From: Panicum virgatum | Lineage: Eukaryota; Streptophyta; Magnoliopsida; Poales; Poaceae | Length of the DNA: 64,000 bases | Direction: 5' to 3' | Assembly (NCBI RefSeq): GCF_016808335.1 | Contig: NC_053149.1 | Span: 815,596-879,595 of the forward strand | Shown: positions 1 to 11,705 of the stretch, one piece after another | How positions within the stretch are numbered: the stretch's first letter is position 1 | Layout of the letters: every line of letters begins with the position of its first letter | Made by a program: the position numbers and the translations under genes | The notes under the pieces: model-generated | Databases searched by the model: none | Seen by the model: the letters and a program-made list of their open reading frames with translations, nothing else | What the model was told of the DNA's origin: nothing

Positions 1-920
1 GTGATTCATGGAGTCTTTGAGGAATGCAATGACATGTTCATGAGACAGAGTTGCTTCACTACCATCGATGATGGTAAGGCGTGTCACCAATTAATGATGT
101 AACATATGCATTCTTGCAGCTAGCGCCTTACAAGTTATGCATGCAGACACATTTCTAGTGCACGAGCGCACAGGCAGCGTGATGATCAGCAACACCGGCG
201 CTGTACAGCCGCGTGCAGATGACGCAGAACTTGAGGTGGTTGTGTTCCCTCATCAGGAGTGCCGTCTTCGCGAAGCAGAGCTTGGTTCCCGTGTGTGAGG
301 TCGAGGATGGGCTCCTGCACATGCTAGAGAACGATGATATCTGATGTGGCCTGTCATGATGAGCTACTGTATGTGGTGGCACCGGTTGACCTGAACGGCT
401 ATTGGAGAGTCCTCGGGCAATTGGACTTCCCAAGCAATTGGCATTCGGTGATCAGCCAAAACATGTACTTTATTTTTTTATTTTTGTTTCTATCTGTTGA
501 TGATCATCATATCGATCGGTACTTGCATGCTCACTTGTGTTTCAATTCTCTGAGAGTTTGCTAATTAATGTATTCTTTCTTTCTTTCTTACGTGCACAGC
601 ATCACAAGGAACTTCCTAAACACAAACACATACAACCCTGGAGTCCAGACCCCGAAGTGTGGGCGTACCACGTGCTATGTTACCACCGGAAGACCTGTGG
701 AGGTGTCCACGCTACCGGCCAACGCCCTCCCAACTGCCGGGCTGCCCCGCGGGTTCCAAACCAGGCTGGCTGCGTAGCCCGGCGACGTGCCGACCTACGA
801 GCGTTGGCATATCGGGCTACTTCACTAACTTCACTCGTTTCAGAGGGCCATGTACCAGAATGGACATCTAAAGCGCGTATGGATGCAGTTTCTATTTGCC
901 TACCCGCGATACTGACATTT
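1..920. other. Uncharacterised low-copy-looking DNA, no supported gene
   Basis: Short open stretches occur on both strands (for example 155-433 minus and 537-953 plus), but none shows a recognisable domain or a consistent exon structure. The part around 600-870 has coding-like composition and could be a gene remnant entering from the left edge. I cannot assign a function. Confidence 0.3.
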
Positions 921-1046
921 CTTGGGTTCTTCTCAGTCGTTAATTATTACTAACTATATATATACTTATCTATTTTTTATATCTCTTGGGTTCTTCTCAG
1001 TCGTTAATTATTACTAGCTATATATATACTTATCTATTTTTTTATT
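921..1046. repeat. 63-bp tandem duplication (2 copies)
   Basis: The segment starting CTTGGGTTCTTCTCAGTCG at 921 is repeated at 984. The two copies are nearly identical and include a (TA)n stretch. This is a local direct duplication in non-coding DNA. Confidence 0.85.
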
Positions 1047-1776
1047 TCTTTACTACTACATATGTCTGTCAAACTTCTCTCTCATCGTAACAATGCAATA
1101 ATCGTACGTCTTCACCCCAAATTAAACTTGGTGTGGTGCAGTAAACAGAGAAAAAAAATCCACCAAAGAATCCAACACAAGTTGAGAGTACGGTCTACTT
1201 AATTTAATAGGCATTTCAGTATGTATGGGATTGATTGCAACACTACTCGTAGCGTGGCATGCGAATAGGACCAAAGCAACACAAGTCGAGGGTCTCACAC
1301 ATGCTTCATTGATTGCTTCTGCTACCGTGAGGTCACGGAGGAGAGATGGCTATCATACATAATTTTTTTCCCGTGGCTCCTATACATTTTGTAGAAGGTA
1401 GATAAGACATCCATCTTTAAAGCCCATTTGGCATAATTAGCTACTGCAAATATATTTAATATTTTAATAGAATTAAGTCAACATTTTTTTAAATAGGTTC
1501 AACATTTGACATCAAAATGTTGAAACTGTGAAGACAAATTGTTGAAACTAGACTAACAAAATGTTGAAATGGTAAAATCGAAATGTTGAATTTCTTCTTC
1601 GCATCTACTTCTTCTCCGGCGAACGTCTTCCCCGGCGGGATTTTCTCCGGCACAGCACTGGGCGGCGCGCGCGGCTCGGTACGGCGCAGCACCGGTGGCG
1701 GGGCCGAAGACGGCGGCGCAGGGGACGGCGGCGCGCGGCCGCGAGACGGCGGCGCGCGGCTGTCAGGGCAGCGGGA
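1047..1776. other. Non-coding DNA, then left half of a GC-rich repeat split by a solo LTR
   Basis: 1047-1480 is AT-rich with nothing recognised. 1495-1776 has several short ATGTTGAA-type repeats followed by a GC-rich low-complexity stretch. It continues at 4824-4960 after the LTR insertion. The rejoined segment reads like the 5' part of a repetitive sequence, with no recognisable protein. Confidence 0.35.
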
Positions 1777-1781
1777 CACGG

Positions 1782-4700
1782 TGTAACATCCCAGTTTTCA
1801 TCACTATTGAGGGGGGAGTGTTGAATTATACAATGCAAATTTCTAGAAGGTTCTATAAAAATAAAGAAAACCATGGCATAATTTTGTTCACCATGACAAG
1901 ATTCTAGAATGCTCCACAAGAATCATAAGAAGATATGAAGTTTGGATATTTTCTTGTCATGGTAAAATTTAGAATTTTCTAGAAATAGATATTTGTAGGG
2001 AACTTCCTAGAGTGTGACATGTGTCACTCATCCAAGAGGGTATGCGTGTTTATATAAGGAGGGTGCCACCCCTTGCCATGCCATACTAGTACACTCCATC
2101 CTACACACATCCAAGGGTATGGTAGAAGTGAGCATAGGTAGAGTGTGCCAGGTTAGCCACCACAAGGTGTGTGTCCCTTTGTAACTTTGTTGCTCCAATA
2201 AGGTAAGTGTCTTTATAAGTGTTAGTCTCCCGGTTAAATTTAAGTACTTAGTGTATAAGTTGTGATCCATCGAAAGTTGGCTCTGCCACCCGGGATCACA
2301 AAAGGGTCTGGGCTTCATCGAAGGTTGGCTCTGCCACCCAGAAGCCAGCTTCATCTGTTGGTAGGCTCTGCCTCCCGGAAGCAAAAGACGGCTCTGCCGT
2401 CAAAAGGACCCGGTAGATTAAGTAACTAGAAGCTGACCGACTCTGAAGTGGGTTGATGTAGATCCTCAACTTAGTAGGGCCACCTCAATTTCCAACAATC
2501 ACTAAAATAAAACTTATGTTACAATTAAACTAATAACGTAAAATAATACTAACGTCATATGAGTTATTACATAATTACTAGGCAAACTATTTTATACTTT
2601 TGGCTTGCGTTAGTACATTCGTTCCCTTTAGTAACCAGCATACTCATGCTTGCACCCGCGACAAATATCATCTCGTGTCTTTCCATAGAAGCCTCTTGAG
2701 TCACCGTACCACGCCTTAACTCACAGTCAACCGATGGCAGCACCTACTCGCTATTACTCATGCCTCGACGGCAACGTACCACGCCATAATTCCCACACAA
2801 TCATGGCAGCGCCTGCCTCCTTCGCCATAACTTCATCATCCCCTGGAAGCCACAGAGTACCCACACTATTGACCTTGAAATGACCCGTCATGGCAGCACT
2901 CACTCCATTTCCTGGAAGCCGACGCCCCCTGCCGTCCTCACCCGCTCGCTCTCGCTCGCGCACGCGCGACACACCGGCCTCACGACGGGACCGCGCACTG
3001 TCGTCGGCACCACACCATGCTGCCCACCCCCGCGTCCCCACCTCGCCCACGCCACTGCAGCGTCCTCGCCGGCTTTGCCGCCTCGACGCTCACGCTTTCA
3101 GCGCTGCCACTGTTCGCGTTGACGACGAGCTGCCGCAGCCCACGCCATCGCCCGTCCCTGCGCGACGCCGTTGCTGCTCTCCTCGCCTATAAAAGGAGCA
3201 AGGCCGTGACGAGCTCCGTCACCAGCCCAAGCACACCGAGTCGCTTCGCTCCGCTAGCTGAACCACTCCTCACGAGCCCAGCTCACTCACGAGACGAAGC
3301 TCCAACAGTTGACCCTCTTCCTCGAGCTGTTCCGCGCCAAGGTGAGATGGCAGGCAGCTCCCCGACCATTAACTCCGCAATACTAATAAAGGACCAAAAC
3401 ACCCTACCAGGCTGTGAGCACTTAATCCAATTCATTCTATTTTCAGAATTAAATACCAACCAATACTGTAAACTCAATATCTCCTTCATACCAACTCCTT
3501 TTTCACGTAACTCTTTTTTACTAAACTCTCCTAAAATCATATACTATATATTCCTCCTATTTTCATCTCCATTTGAGCTTATTTTATTGCTTGCTGGCAT
3601 TTGTTTGCCGGTTGTGCCGTTTTCGCCCGTAGATCACGGAGTGACCGAGGAGGAGCCTGCCAAGGAGTACGAAGGCCAGTACCGCGAGCCGGAGCCAGAA
3701 GACCCGTACCGCGAGCAGGAAGCCGCCGCCGCCGACGCATACGGAAAGCGAAGGCAAGTTTCATCGACCCCTACGTGAGCGGTTGCATCCATGTGAGGAC
3801 GTCTAGTTGTAGCCTTGGTTTAGGATCGATTACATATACCGGTACTTGAGTGATTGAGTGTGCTCATACATGCATATAAGTAGTTATGCATATCCAGAAT
3901 TGAGACTAGGATATGAAGGGATTTGGCTGAGGCTAGGGCAGCTGGGTATGATGGAGCTGGCGCTACCGTGGTGGTAGACTGGCAGGTGAGTGCTACCGTG
4001 GTGGTAGGCTCGAGTTGACATGTTGAGGGATGATTGCTGCCCTGGTGAACCATAAGAACCGAGTTGTTTTGACATCTCACCTAGCTTACTTTAGTGCGAC
4101 CACAGGTTCCGGTATGGGCCGGACTTAGCCTAATCCCACTGGTTAGTCTGACGGTCGCAGGGATGGTTTACAGGTATAGACCATTGGGGTCAGGGCCCGA
4201 GGGTTTGTGCGGCCGGGCTGGGGCGTGACCACGGCTGGGTGTCGGCTATGTCGGTTGTCCGTTCGGGCAGTTGAGCGTGTGGGTACAGTGTACGACCTCT
4301 GCAGAGTGTATAATCCATTTGAATGGTCTGTGTCCACGGTATGGACAGCCTACGGTGTGGTCCTGACAACTAGTGAGCTACCTACTGTGGGTTGTGTCGG
4401 GAAGGGTTGCATACCATTAGTTGCATTATTAGTAGAATGTGCTTATTATGTGTCGTGCATGTCAGTCCCCTCCCGTAGGGTGAGGTGGAGCTTGCTGAGT
4501 ACTTTTGTACTCACCCTTGTTGATTTTCTCCAGAGGATCCTGACTTTGTGCCAGAAGACTACGAGTAGATCGTGTCTGCACCCAAGCTGATCGAGTGGAG
4601 CCGTGATGGATGAAGAGCTAGTCCTCCATGCCGTCATGCTAGTCGTTATCCTATGGTTGTTCTGTGTAGCTCTGTGTTGTCGCTTTATCCCTCGTGTATA

Positions 4701-4818
4701 TGTTGAATAAAGCTCTGTATGATTCTGGACTCCATTTGATGTAACATGTATTATGCCAGAGACTTTATTCGGTAATTAATACATGATTTAGCCTTGATCT
4801 TTGGGTCGGGGCGCTTCA
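1782..4818. mobile_element. Solo LTR of a long-LTR gypsy-type retrotransposon (3,037 bp)
   Basis: The element begins TGTAACATCC and ends GGGGCGCTTCA, the TG...CA ends of an LTR. It is flanked by an exact 5-bp target duplication CACGG (1777-1781 and 4819-4823). Inside are two TATA-like boxes (near 2052 and at 3188) and an AATAAA signal at 4706 near the right end, as expected of an LTR. There is no gag-pol coding, primer-binding site or second LTR, so it appears to be a solo LTR left by recombination between two LTRs. LTRs of about 3 kb starting TGTAACA are typical of grass Tekay/Del or RIRE3-like gypsy elements; the family is my inference. The long open frames inside (for example 3017-3778) are low-complexity and not genes. 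Confidence 0.85.
3188..3195 (+). promoter_or_regulatory. TATA box inside the solo LTR
   Basis: TATAAAAG follows a GC-rich stretch and precedes leader-like sequence. It is the best candidate for the LTR promoter and could drive transcription rightward. Confidence 0.45.
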
Positions 4819-4823
4819 CACGG

Positions 4824-6356
4824 CGGCGCGGCAACCGGTGGTGGGTGGCGGCGGGTGGGGCGGGCAGGGGCATGGGGCGGCGGGCAGGGGGAGGGAATTG
4901 GGAGAAGGAAGAGAGAGGTGGGGATTAGGGTTTGAGTGGGATCTAAGGATTATAATTGATTTGCACGAATCTCAAACACTGCAAGATGAGTAAGAAAAAA
5001 ACTTACGGAAGATATAAAGACATATAGAATCCAGCGTGTCGGAAACCCAACTGCCCTCTAGTGCTTCGTGGTGGTGACGCGGGCCTCGTCTTCAGCCCAG
5101 GCCCCAGGCTCGATCTGCTAAGGCCATTCCCAACCCACGCAGGGCCATGTAAGGTAAGAGCCGCTGGTGGATCGTGGATTCGTGGCCAATGGTCGGATGG
5201 ATATATGATTAGCAGTTTAGCACTGGTTATAAATACCTATGCTTTGCTGCGGGGAAAAATTATATCAAATAACTAAAATTGTACAACTTATATCTCACAA
5301 CTTATTTTTATATCACAGACAAAGTCGAGTTTGAACAAAATATTTTATAAAGTTGTGTATCATCATATCATATACATGTGTGATTTTTTAGTGAATTTAA
5401 ACGATATTTTTGCCGTAGTTTACACGGATTTTCACGGAAATTGTGGTTTGCAATAGATACATTCCCTTATAGGAAAGCATATATTTCTAGGCATATGCCA
5501 CGCGCAACAACTGTCAACCTCCATATGCATCCCAGTAATCTATCTACTACATGCCATTATCCGGAGTTACTGATAGATGACAAATAACCCTCTCCTCTGA
5601 ATTAGCATCTCCATGGCTGTACTGAGTTACTATAGATGACCAAAGTTTGGAAAATAATCTCTATCTCTACTATTTCGAAACCAAGCAATATTTTCTTGGT
5701 TCGTCAATTGGAGTCCAGACAAATTAATTTGAATCCTAATCGAACACGGACAATCAATGTCTCGCACAATTATGATTGAAAATCATATTATTTATCTAGT
5801 TTTTTGGATCCTCAATAAATGCATACTGTTTATTTACATCTTTTAAATTGGAAGTAGAAAAGCGAAAACCATATTACTTGTTTTGTTTTCATTACATTGA
5901 AACTAGAAAAGTAGCATCTTCCATAAGTATTTGATTGGCTCTATTAGTTTTCATATACAATATATTCTTGGTACTTGGTGTTGCTTTAATTAGATAGATC
6001 TCATTACAAGCTAAAATAACACTCTATGTGGGGCAAAATTTAAATGCTAAAATAACACTTATTTGGGGACAAAGGGAGTAAGCCGCAACAAAAAATAGAT
6101 AATCAGATATAGGCATATAATCAATGGAATTAAATAAAGATATGGGAGAATAATTATCTATATATATGTGAGCCGTACCTGACACACAAGGCTTGTTCAC
6201 ATCTCATGGTTATAATTGGAAATAAATAGAGATAATCGCTCCATATAATTAAAATAATAAGAATCCTAGTAAACATTACACACGCGTACGTCTGCCATTG
6301 CAGAGAAAGAAATAAAGGAAATAGGCACAAAATAAACTCAAAGCTTACCATGCACA
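4824..6356. other. Intergenic: right half of the split repeat, then AT-rich DNA downstream of the pectinesterase
   Basis: 4824-4960 is the right half of the GC-rich repeat interrupted by the solo LTR. 4960-6356 is AT-rich with no convincing open frame. It lies 3' of the minus-strand pectinesterase and must hold that gene's 3' UTR at its right end. Confidence 0.4.
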
Positions 6357-8147
6357 TCACGCGGTCAAGCCGGCGACGAACGCCACCCCGGTGGGCGGCA
6401 GCCAGGAGTCACCGCCGATGAACCTCCCCACGGTGAACTCCATGGCCTCTGCCTCCAGCATGATGACGCGGTGGCCCGGCCACGCCAGGCGCCCCGCCAC
6501 CGCCGCGCCGGGCCCGCAATTCTGGTACTCGCCGTAGTAGACCGTGCTGTCCGGGGCGCGGGCGGACGCGTCCCAGGCGAGCCACCCGCCGGCGGCCACG
6601 TGCTCCGCCATGTACGACATCATGTACACCACCCGCGCGTACGGCTTCCACGGCCGCCCAAGGTACGTCATCGCAAATGTTGTCGTCAGCATAGGAACGT
6701 CATTGGGTACGCGCCGCCCCGCCGCGAGCTCCGGCGCCGGGACCAGCCGGCACCGGTGCAGCGAGATGCCCGTGCTCTGGTTCGGGTCCGTGCGCCCCTG
6801 CGCCGTCACCGTGTTCTTCTGCCCCGGCAGTGGCCGCCGCGCCCGCAGCGTGCAGTTCTGCAGCACCGCCGCCGCGTTGCCCCACACCACGTCCACCGTG
6901 CCGGCCACCTCGCACTCGCGGTAGAAGTGCCGCTGCGCGTGCGCGTACAGCGTGTCCTGGTACCCCAGCACGGCGCACCGGTACGCCACCGCGTGGTCGC
7001 CGCTCATCAGCAGCGCCACCGCCTGCTGCTTCGCCGGCCCGGCGCTGTTCTCCATCGTCATGTTGCGCATCATGAACCCGTCCCCCAGCACCGACACCGT
7101 CGCGGTATGGAACGTCTTGAACCCGTCCTGGACGCTCCGCCACCCGACGACCTCCGTCTCGCCGGCGCCGGCGCCGACGAGCATCAGGTTGGTCTTGGCG
7201 CGCCCGATCATGACGTTCTCGGTGTACACGCCGGCCGTGACGTAGATCACGACGCGGCGGCTGCTGTACTCGGGCGCCGCCTCCACGGCGTCGCTGATGC
7301 TCAGGTGCATCCCGCTGCCGTCCTTGGCCACAACCATGTCGGGCACCATGTCGGCGGCCGCAGCCACGAGGAGGCGCCGATCGCTGTGGTTCACCCACCT
7401 TGGTGGGAAGCGGACGTCGTCGTCTACCTTGGGTGTTGTTCCCAGCGCCTTGAAGATGGCGAGGCTGTTGCTGAGGTGCTCGCCGAGGTTGGTGAGGTAC
7501 TCAAGCATCTGCGCCTTGACGCGCCGGCGGTCCCCGTCTTCGTCGGAGCCGACCTGTTGAAGGCTGTCGTGGCACGTGTCGTAGTACGTGAGCGCCGCGC
7601 TGAGCCAGGACATGACGTCGTCGTCGTTGGTGTGGGCAGCAGCAGCCCCGTCAGTCGAGTTCGCAGGCGACGCCGCGACGGCGCGGACGGACCGCTCGAG
7701 GAGCTCGCCAGCGACGTCGAGCAGCTCCAGGCAGTCGTCGCGGCAGGCGGCGGCCGCCGGCGCGCCCACGGCGAGCGCCGTGACGTTGGACAGCGCGTCG
7801 GCCACGCGCCGGCACGTGGCGTCGAGCGACATGGGCACGAGGTCGGCGTCCCCGGCGGCCGCCGCGCCTGGGAGCGCCGTGAGCTCGCTGGCGCACAGCG
7901 CCGGGTACCGCGTCACCCCGCACGCGCGCGCGATCGCCTCGGTCGGCCCCCGGCCCGCGGAGGGGCGGTCACCCGGCGCATGCCTCGGCCTCCGCACGGC
8001 GAAGATGGTGAGCGACACGGCGAGGCCGACGGCGAGCGCCACGCCGACGACGGAGACGAGGATGAGCAGGCGGCGGCAGCGGTTGCTCTGGGCGCATCCG
8101 CGCTGAGAGCGTGTCGGCTCGGGAGAGCCGAGCTTGATATGGGCCAT
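6357..8147 (-). CDS. Type-I pectin methylesterase with PMEI pro-region
   Basis: Single-exon gene encoding 596 aa. It removes methyl esters from cell-wall homogalacturonan, which changes wall stiffness. A short basic cytoplasmic tail is followed by a membrane or signal-anchor segment (about 27-50) and a pectinesterase-inhibitor-type pro-domain (about 70-235). The RRLL site at 257-260 is the known subtilase processing motif that releases the mature enzyme. The catalytic domain runs from about 268 and has all five family signatures: GVYTE (306), QAVAL (375), GYQDTLY (395, Asp398), VDVVWGNA (418, Asp419) and LGRPW (496, Arg498). The fourth is usually DFIFGNA, so FIF to VVW is a divergence, but the catalytic Asp is kept. 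Length fits the family (550-600 aa), and the ATG at 8147 precedes the anchor directly. The long open frames on the opposite strand are GC-bias shadows. Confidence 0.94.
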   Translation of the reverse strand: MAHIKLGSPEPTRSQRGCAQSNRCRRLLILVSVVGVALAVGLAVSLTIFAVRRPRHAPGDRPSAGRGPTEAIARACGVTRYPALCASELTALPGAAAAGDADLVPMSLDATCRRVADALSNVTALAVGAPAAAACRDDCLELLDVAGELLERSVRAVAASPANSTDGAAAAHTNDDDVMSWLSAALTYYDTCHDSLQQVGSDEDGDRRRVKAQMLEYLTNLGEHLSNSLAIFKALGTTPKVDDDVRFPPRWVNHSDRRLLVAAAADMVPDMVVAKDGSGMHLSISDAVEAAPEYSSRRVVIYVTAGVYTENVMIGRAKTNLMLVGAGAGETEVVGWRSVQDGFKTFHTATVSVLGDGFMMRNMTMENSAGPAKQQAVALLMSGDHAVAYRCAVLGYQDTLYAHAQRHFYRECEVAGTVDVVWGNAAAVLQNCTLRARRPLPGQKNTVTAQGRTDPNQSTGISLHRCRLVPAPELAAGRRVPNDVPMLTTTFAMTYLGRPWKPYARVVYMMSYMAEHVAAGGWLAWDASARAPDSTVYYGEYQNCGPGAAVAGRLAWPGHRVIMLEAEAMEFTVGRFIGGDSWLPPTGVAFVAGLTA

Positions 8148-8569
8148 GCAATGTGATCGAGTGGGCTCGACCTCGACCTTGATATCGCATTACGTGGTAC
8201 ATTGCCAAAATGAGGCAGCTGCAGGTCATGTACCCACACTCACCATCGCTGCACACACAAGCCCGGCACATGAAATAAATGTAGCAAATGTTTCTTTTTG
8301 CAGCACGATCGCGCACTGTGTGGTTCATCAGCCCATTAAGTTGCACATGAAAGATGCCTCTCGGCACCGTACCAGACATTTGTTTTTCAAATAATAATAA
8401 TAGAAATTCGATCGTTGAGTATAATAACAGGATCGAATCTACAAGCTAATATAAGCTGCGTTAGTTAGTTCCAAATAAAACAAAGAAAGCATGAATATAT
8501 AATTCTTGTAATTAATTATGCGGCCGGCTGAATAAGGCCCATGTTCCTGGCCTTGCGGTGGCCACAATA
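8148..8569 (-). promoter_or_regulatory. Upstream region of the pectinesterase gene
   Basis: No other gene is seen here. The segment 8200-8350 is the source-like copy of a sequence that recurs, joined to pectinesterase coding sequence, at 11215-11310. I could not fix a TATA box with confidence. Confidence 0.4.
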
Positions 8570-8945
8570 TCTAACACACGATAAAAACAAAACATTTCAT
8601 TCAAAAAAAAAGATAAAAACAAAACATACGGCAAAATACCTTTTTGTCGTGTGCTAGGCGAGCAGACACACGGCAAAGAAAAGGCACACAACAAAGTTAT
8701 ATGTTTGTCGTGAATCGGTCCAGAAGACCCACCGCAAAGATAAGGCACACGGCAAAACATTTTTTTTTTTGCTATGTGTCTGACAGCAAGCACACGGTAA
8801 AAATAGATGCCACTATTGGACGTTGGCCGGCGTCAACGTTTTTCGTGTGCTATGCCAGGCACTCGGCAAAACAAAATTTTTGCTGTGTGTAGTTTGTATT
8901 TGCGGTGTGCCTGGGCTCAAACACATGGCAAATTATTTGCAAAAA
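8570..8945. mobile_element. CACTA-type subterminal repeat array (remnant)
   Basis: The motif ACACGGCAAA and its complement TTTGCCGTGTG, with variants, recur many times in both orientations within about 350 bp. Such clustered short repeats are typical of the subterminal regions of grass CACTA transposons. I did not find clear CACTA ends or a 3-bp TSD, so this is a remnant call. Confidence 0.5.
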
Positions 8946-9422
8946 TGTTGATTTTGCCCATCCAACTTTTCTACTACACATACTGTACGTGGTCTTCCAT
9001 GTTAAGTTATGGTATGTTTCTCGGTCTTTTTGCTATATCTAGTCATTTTATTTTATTAAATAGATTTTTTTGCGGATAATTCAAATTTGAAGTGTAAGTG
9101 TTTTGAATAATGGAATATAATAAATCGAAAAATGATATTCGCGTTATTGAATCCAATGTGAGGCCGTATCCATGAAACGGAAGGAAATTTGCTCACGAAC
9201 CATGATCACGAACGTATGGCCGAATTATTTTAAAATTTCATAAAAAGCAAACAAAGTCTGAAAATCATAAGATTTGTCATGATATAATGATTTCATACGT
9301 GGAGGCTAAGGTACGTAAAAAACTGAGAAGGTTTGACACAAGTTATGACGTACGCTCCTTACAAATCGAAGAATCTTCGATAGGATTCATAGAGTTGAGA
9401 TGTAGTCGTTCAGAACCATAAA

Positions 9423-9632
9423 TCATGCTTGTTCTGGACCTTCCTCTTCTTGTTCATCCTCTTGTTGTGCTGCAATCCAACTAGCAACTTTATCTATCTC
9501 AGAGTCAAAGGAAGCAATGGCCGGAACGATTTGTCTAGGGCAAAGGAAATCAGCCGCACTATCTTTCTTGTAAAAGGAATCAATCAAGTGCCCTACTTTA
9601 ATACCACTAGTATTGTACCACGATTATCCTTT
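9423..9632 (-). pseudogene. Short decayed coding fragment, possibly transposon-derived
   Basis: On the minus strand an uninterrupted frame of about 70 codons ends at a TGA (9423-9425). It has natural-looking composition: a mixed N-part, then an acidic Gln/Glu-rich C-terminus (…SWIAAQQEDEQEEEG…). It has no start codon and lies beside the CACTA-like repeats, so it may be the tail of a transposon gene. I do not recognise the family. Confidence 0.35.
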
Positions 9633-9639
9633 AAAAAAT

Positions 9640-10344
9640 AGTTGTCAAATTAGCATCTAGAATAGGCTACTGATAACTCGAAGTCTCAATCTAAATTGAT
9701 TTTACAAAGTGTTTCATCTTACCGTGAAAATGTAACCGGAGACTTCGAGAGGAGGTCCGGCTGGATGTGGGATGTCTGGACTGCTGGATGCGATCAGCGG
9801 TTATCTGCTGTTCGAGCCGATCAAGCGATCGGCGAGGCGATTGGAAGGCGAGAAGTCGCACGGCAAAAGGCAACTAAATGTGTAATGACAAAACGTTAAC
9901 ACTGATACTCGGATCAATGGAATTGCCCCAATCGGCAGTACGGGCTGAGAATACCAGTGGCCATAAACATGTTAATTTGATATGGTATTCTGTATTTTAA
10001 CAAAAAGTTTATTTTTTGGGGGTGGGGGGGGGGGGGGGGCATGCCCCCAAGCCTCCAACTCGAAGGGGAGAGAAGCTCGACTTGTAGTATTATATACTGA
10101 GTGATCAGGCGGCGACGTTGGGATCAACTCTCGTGGCAATCTTCGGGACTTCTGACGACCACTACAAATGATCAACCACCGTGCGAAACAGTCGAGGGTG
10201 GTCCGATTTCCGACGCACTTGACATGCACGGCGTCGTGGGGAGCTAAGGGAGTAGGAGGGATTAGATTCCGCAGAAGAGCGAGACAGAGGAGATAGAGGT
10301 TGTAGTATTATATCACGCAGTAGCGCACGCACAGTCTAGAAAAT
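9640..10344. other. Non-coding DNA with a long poly(G) tract
   Basis: No supportable gene. An interrupted run of about 20 G lies at 10018-10039. A short repeat (TTGTAGTATTATAT) occurs near 10082 and again near 10298. Confidence 0.5.
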
Positions 10345-10760
10345 TAGGGTGGCTTATCCATCTCATCCTCCCTACTTTTCGTTTTCTCCTTTTTCTTCCT
10401 CCTCTCTTTTCTTCTTCCTCTCCTTTCAACAATTTGCCGGGGGGGGGGGGGGGGGGGGGGGGCTGGAGCCCCTGATATCATGAGTGATCAGGTAGGGCAG
10501 TTGTGACACTATCATTACGGTGGCTTATCCATCTCATCGTCCCTACTTTTTTGTTTTCTTCTTCCTTTTTTCTTCCTCCTCTCTTGTCTTCCTCATTAGG
10601 TTGGTAGGTGTGGTGTGTGGGGGGAGGGGGTCTGGAGCTCCCTTGGATCCGCCCCTGATATCATGTGTGATCAGGCAGAGCAGTTGTGGCACTATACCTC
10701 TGCTTTGCTGCGCATTAGTTCCCCCCGTTGATATCATGAGTGATCAGGCAGTAACAACAA
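10345..10760. repeat. Tandemly duplicated hAT-MITE-like unit with poly(G) tract
   Basis: The segment GGTGGCTTATCCATCTCATC plus a pyrimidine-rich stretch occurs at about 10350 and 10520. Each copy is followed by a sequence ending in GCCCCTG or GCCCCTGATATCATG (about 10470 and 10655). The core ATATCATGAGTGATCAGG occurs at about 10476, 10660 (one change) and 10732. The ends resemble the CAGGGGCGGATCC termini of grass hAT elements, so this looks like a small hAT MITE plus flank duplicated in tandem. A run of over 20 G is at 10440-10462. Confidence 0.5.
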
Positions 10761-11090
10761 GTTTGCTTTCGGTGTGGCAAGCATACGGCCGGTGGAGAGT
10801 AACGACTAAGAAGTTTGCTGCTGTTTCCTGTACACGGCCGACGAAGCCACCACTAGTTACAGCCCGTAATCTCCAAACGCTGCTCGGTGCTCTGCAATTG
10901 CTGAAGCGCTGCGAGAACACGGCAAGTCTTCCACCAGAAAAAAAGTCTTTCCCATCAAAAAAGAAAAAAATCTCTAGCACCCTTGAGACAGTGATCAAAC
11001 AGCATGGTGAACCCACCATGCTAAAGAACAAGGCACCGCCCAGACAAATGTCTGCAAAGGGACTGACAGTAACGAACAAGACAGCACCCA

Positions 11091-11310
11091 GATGAAAAAG
11101 ACCATCTTTCTTGTTAGTTACAAGCAATGGCGTCTCATGTCTTGCATAGGGGCGTTGGACAGCTCGTCTGTGGCGTCGAGCGACATGGGCACGAGGGTCG
11201 GCGTCCCCGGCCACATTGCCAAAATGAGGCAGCTGCAGCACACGCACGCCCGGCGTCCCTTCGCTTTGCAGCACCATCGCGCACTGTGGTTCATCACCCA
11301 AGTTGCACAG
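11091..11310 (-). pseudogene. Chimeric fragment: E2-leader-like piece joined to truncated pectinesterase 5' end
   Basis: 11091-11147 closely matches 27759-27817, the leader exon of the E2 gene (GATGAAAAA…CAAGCAATGGCG…TCTTGCA). Directly after it, 11150-11214 matches pectinesterase coding sequence at about 7786-7858, with an 18-bp deletion. 11215-11310 then matches the pectinesterase 5' flank at about 8200-8350. The start codon and membrane anchor of the pectinesterase, about 340 bp, are missing between the last two pieces. It is not functional. Mixed origin suggests transposon-mediated capture or repair-mediated shuffling; I see no element ends. Confidence 0.75.
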
Positions 11311-11705
11311 AAACGATCCTCAGCTCGCTCCTTGATTCATTTCTGGTCCCAGAAATTTACAGCGACGGTTACATGGGGATTACAGTCACTTCACCACCAA
11401 AAGAGTATCGTCCCAGTTACTTACCGCTAGCTGGACACACCGAAGTGTGTTACTGCTACCCACACCTACATGTACTAGCTCCTACTACTATGCAATTGCT
11501 CAAGGTGCACACAAAATGTGGCCTCGCCACTGCCAGCCCTAACTCCTAACTAGCATAAGGCTCACCACTCACCCTCAGTAGACATGCATGATGCAGCGCC
11601 CATCTTCTGCAGACACCAGTTTTCTAACTACTCCATCCAAAGCATCTTCCTTTACACTCTGCTGAAAGATGTACCCAAAATGTTTGCCTCTGGTAACTGG
11701 CAACA
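11311..11705 (-). other. Downstream region of the B3 gene, likely with its 3' UTR
   Basis: No open frame of its own. It lies directly after the stop codon of the minus-strand B3 gene, so the proximal part is probably 3' UTR. Confidence 0.4.

Noticed and set aside
3017..3778. 253-codon open frame
   Set aside because: Lies inside the solo LTR, begins in low-complexity Pro/Ser sequence and has no conserved features.
6471..8156. 561-codon open frame on the plus strand opposite the pectinesterase
   Set aside because: It is the GC-rich mirror of a real gene: Arg/His/Pro-rich with no domain, while the minus strand has all pectinesterase motifs.
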